A stretch of DNA of 33,905 bases from JAAZIN01 sp964441025 (GTDB lineage Bacteria; Bacillota; Dethiobacteria; DTU022): contig CAYTXG010000018.1 in assembly GCA_964441025.1 (NCBI GenBank), forward strand, positions 1 to 33,905, read 5' to 3'. The notes beneath the pieces are model-generated. The model was given only the letters and a program-made list of their open reading frames with translations. It was not told the DNA's origin and did not search any database. Positions 32,121-33,905 of the stretch are shown here, one piece after another (the first letter of the stretch is position 1; every line of letters starts with the position of its first letter). The position numbers and the translations under genes were made by a program.

Positions 32121-32612
32121 CTAGCTGACATCCCCCTTTCCAGTTACCCCAATATTTGATATCTCCACCCACCCTTTGCTGCAGGCGTACTTCTCCAACT
32201 CCGGAATGGTCAACTCAATAGCGCTGTTTGCGCTTCCGCAGGCGGGAAATATCGTATCAAAGCGCTTCAGCGACTGATCCAGGTAGACTTCCACGCCCTC
32301 ATTTACGGCAAAGGGGCAGATGCCGCCTACATCGTACCCTACCAAAGGCCCTGTTTCCTCCGGGGACAGCATCTTCGCCTTCATCCCGAATTGCTCTTTG
32401 TATTTTTTGTTGTCTATCCTGGCGTCGCCGGCTAAAACAACCAAAACCACCCTATCCCCCACATGAAAAGATAATGTTTTGGCAATGCGGCAGGGCTCAC
32501 AGTTTAACGCCTTTGCCGCCAGTTCCACCGTGGCGCTGGAAGCGTCAAATTCAAGAACCCTCTCCCCTATCCCTTCACTTCTAAAATATGCCCTTGCTTT
32601 TTCAATAGACAT
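32121..32612 (-). CDS. YbaK/EbsC-type aminoacyl-tRNA deacylase
   Basis: A 163-aa YbaK/ProX-like protein, a family that hydrolyses mischarged tRNA (Cys-tRNA-Pro or Ala-tRNA-Pro). Landmarks: CEPCRIAKTLSFHVGDRVVL (with the conserved Lys), VVLAGDARIDNKKYKEQFG, LVGYDVGGICPFAV and FPACGSANSAIELTIPEL. ATG 32612 is chosen with GAGGGAA 7 bases ahead; the frame also opens at a TTG 6 bases earlier. It is followed without gap by the broken ADP-ribosylglycohydrolase start. Confidence 0.9.
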   Translation of the reverse strand: MSIEKARAYFRSEGIGERVLEFDASSATVELAAKALNCEPCRIAKTLSFHVGDRVVLVVLAGDARIDNKKYKEQFGMKAKMLSPEETGPLVGYDVGGICPFAVNEGVEVYLDQSLKRFDTIFPACGSANSAIELTIPELEKYACSKGWVEISNIGVTGKGDVS

Positions 32613-32666
32613 GTCCAATTCCCTCGCTTTTCAACCGGCCTTTTTGCAGTTACCGCTTGCGCTGTC

Positions 32667-33317
32667 CTACCGGCGCTGAACCCGGTTTGCTGCCGTACCG
32701 GACCTCCGGAAATTCATCGTATAGTTCTTTTCCGTACCATAAATCATTTCAAATTCAAACCCTGCGCCATGTGTGACTTTTTTGATTTCACCTGTTGACA
32801 CTCTATCTGCGTCACCGGCCTGCTCCGATATGGAAAGGAGCCCACCCGGACGCAGAAGCCTGAAGCATTCGCCCAGATATTGCCCCTTATTTTCAATCTC
32901 ACCCAGTACAGTCACCATAAAAATGACGTCAAAACCGCTGCCCTCGAAAGGAAAATCAATGCCGTTACAAAGATGATACTCTACATTGCCAATCCCCTTC
33001 CTGGTCAGTCTTTTCTCGGCAAGATCAAGCATCTCCTGCTGGATATCGGCCAACACCAGCACACCCCGGGGTATGGCCCTGGCCACTTTTGAACTGAAGT
33101 ACCCGGGGCCTGGCCCTATTTCAAGGACATTGTAATCTTCCTTTAGCTCAAGGCGCTGAATAAGGGTTTTCGGAGATAAGAATATGTTCCTCAGCGGAAT
33201 GAGAAGTGTAAAGGCCAACTGGTAAGGGAAGACCCCACCTTTTCCCGCAAAGTTACGAAATATTTCTATCCAGCTCTTCCCTGTTCCCCGTCTCATTACA
33301 CTGCCTGTAACTCCCAT
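32667..33317 (-). CDS. Class I SAM-dependent methyltransferase
   Basis: A 216-aa methyltransferase of the Methyltransf_11/25 type. Motif I is VLEIGPGPGYFSSKVA near 64-79, motif II VLVLADIQQEMLDLAEKRL, and the motif IV region SGFDVIFMVTVLGEI; LLRPGGLLSISEQ closes the fold. The first 55 residues are an extra helix-rich part (FPYQLAFTLLIPLRNIFLS) that may lie on the membrane, as in quinone or phospholipid methyltransferases. Substrate unknown. ATG 33317 has no clear ribosome binding site; an internal ATG (residue 8) is possible. Confidence 0.85.
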   Translation of the reverse strand: MGVTGSVMRRGTGKSWIEIFRNFAGKGGVFPYQLAFTLLIPLRNIFLSPKTLIQRLELKEDYNVLEIGPGPGYFSSKVARAIPRGVLVLADIQQEMLDLAEKRLTRKGIGNVEYHLCNGIDFPFEGSGFDVIFMVTVLGEIENKGQYLGECFRLLRPGGLLSISEQAGDADRVSTGEIKKVTHGAGFEFEMIYGTEKNYTMNFRRSGTAANRVQRR

Positions 33318-33375
33318 GCTGTTCTATGAAACTATGGTAACTCTGCGCATTTAGTGTTACATTACCATCTTTATT

Positions 33376-33699
33376 TCAGGTATCGTTTTCCCCATAATCA
33401 AAGAGCCAACCCGGAATTTCCAGATGGGGGTTTAGCAACAGTGAAAATGCTACTTCGCTCCCTTCGACCCGGCTGACGATCCTTTCAATTGCTCCCGCCT
33501 CAACGCCATATACCGACAAGGCTGTACGGCACAGTTTATAGCCAAGATCTGTCCTTCCCTGCAGGATAAAATAGCAACCGCAGGCAAAGAGATCCCCTAG
33601 GGCCACGGGTACTGGTCCATACCCTGCACTTACCAGCTTTTTTTGGAGCCTGTGTAGGTCCAATTCTCCAATTATTTTTTTGATTTCTTCATTGTGCAT
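33376..33699 (-). CDS. Small protein of unknown function
   Basis: A 107-aa soluble protein, mainly helical: IKKIIGELDLHRLQKKLVSA, then PVPVALGDLFACGCYFILQG and GYKLCRTALSVYGVEAGAIE. It has three Cys but no metal motif. I choose ATG 33699, with AAAGGAT ahead at a 10-base distance; a TTG two codons earlier is too close. Its ATG overlaps the stop of the frame upstream (TGATG). Not recognised. Confidence 0.6.
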   Translation of the reverse strand: MHNEEIKKIIGELDLHRLQKKLVSAGYGPVPVALGDLFACGCYFILQGRTDLGYKLCRTALSVYGVEAGAIERIVSRVEGSEVAFSLLLNPHLEIPGWLFDYGENDT

Positions 33700-33905
33700 C
33701 AGCAAATATCCTTTCGTGTAGAGTGCCCCAAACCGGGCTGCACAGACGGAATACGGTGCATCCGTTCATGTCTAGCATTTTCCCCCGGCATCAGCAATAC
33801 AACATCATCCTGAGCTGTTCAAGGATTCGGAAATACAGGGATGCCTGACGAGCGCAGCGCTGCAGCAAGGCGGCTGTCCCAACAGCCAGCAATAAGAGCA
33901 TCCCG
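33699..33905 (-). pseudogene. Coding-like remnant at the right edge
   Basis: In one minus-strand frame the edge reads ALIAGCWDSRLAAALRSSGI and PVFPNP, then a stop, then DDVVLLMPGENARHERMHRI to a TGA that overlaps the ATG at 33699. The first part weakly recalls the SGIPVFP-E-A motif of NDP-forming acyl-CoA synthetases. It has an in-frame stop and may extend beyond the window, so the call is tentative. Confidence 0.25.

Overview
The window looks like a chromosomal segment of an anaerobic, probably spore-forming Firmicute of the Clostridia/Peptococcia type. The evidence is indirect: strong AGGAGG ribosome binding sites with many GTG/TTG starts, consensus sigma-A promoters, an rRNA leader box typical of Firmicutes, a CooT-family protein, a DUF2229/activase/COG3581 cluster of the 2-hydroxyacyl-CoA dehydratase superfamily, DUF5320 proteins, an ECF transporter and Spo0A-like boxes. 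No species can be named. Most genes lie on the minus strand.

Left end (1-4.8 kb): the first bases are the leader and promoter of an rRNA operon running out of the window to the left. Divergent from it is a small lipoprotein gene. Then follow tyrosine phenol-lyase (tpl) and a greA-lysS operon driven by a perfect TTGACA-17-TATAAT promoter with a long leader. 5.0-11.6 kb: a three-gene operon (HTH protein, 'quinate 5-dehydrogenase'-like protein, acyl-ACP-reductase-like Rossmann protein), an XRE regulator-dus-cooT operon ending in a clean terminator, an M20 peptidase, and a prenyl-synthase-fold protein that has lost both Asp-rich motifs. 11.9-16.2 kb: tRNA-Pro(CGG) with promoter and terminator, then accessory DNA with membrane/zinc-ribbon proteins, a lemA remnant, LuxR-type HTH genes (one intact, one broken), an unassigned beta-rich protein and a MOSC protein without the usual Cys.

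16.3-24.3 kb: two DUF5320 genes behind a promoter whose start region carries a DtxR-like palindrome; the COG3581-activase-DUF2229 operon; and a uridine phosphorylase-EcfS-EcfT-EcfA-EcfA operon, best read as uptake and phosphorolysis of a nucleoside. 24.4-25.4 kb holds no intact gene, only remnants of an alpha/beta hydrolase and a WYL regulator. 25.6-28.8 kb: a small membrane protein and the csoR-copA copper efflux operon with a candidate CsoR operator. 28.9-33.9 kb: a cupin, a lemA-DUF2207 operon, a YbaK-type deacylase followed directly by a broken ADP-ribosylglycohydrolase, a methyltransferase and a small unknown gene.

The most striking general feature is the number of decayed genes in the gaps: lemA, luxR, WYL regulator, alpha/beta hydrolase, nitroreductase and ADP-ribosylglycohydrolase fragments can each be read across frames. 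The most promising poorly described systems are the HTH/quinate-dehydrogenase-like/acyl-reductase-like trio, the DUF2229-activase-COG3581 operon, and the DUF5320 pair with its metal-repressor-like operator.
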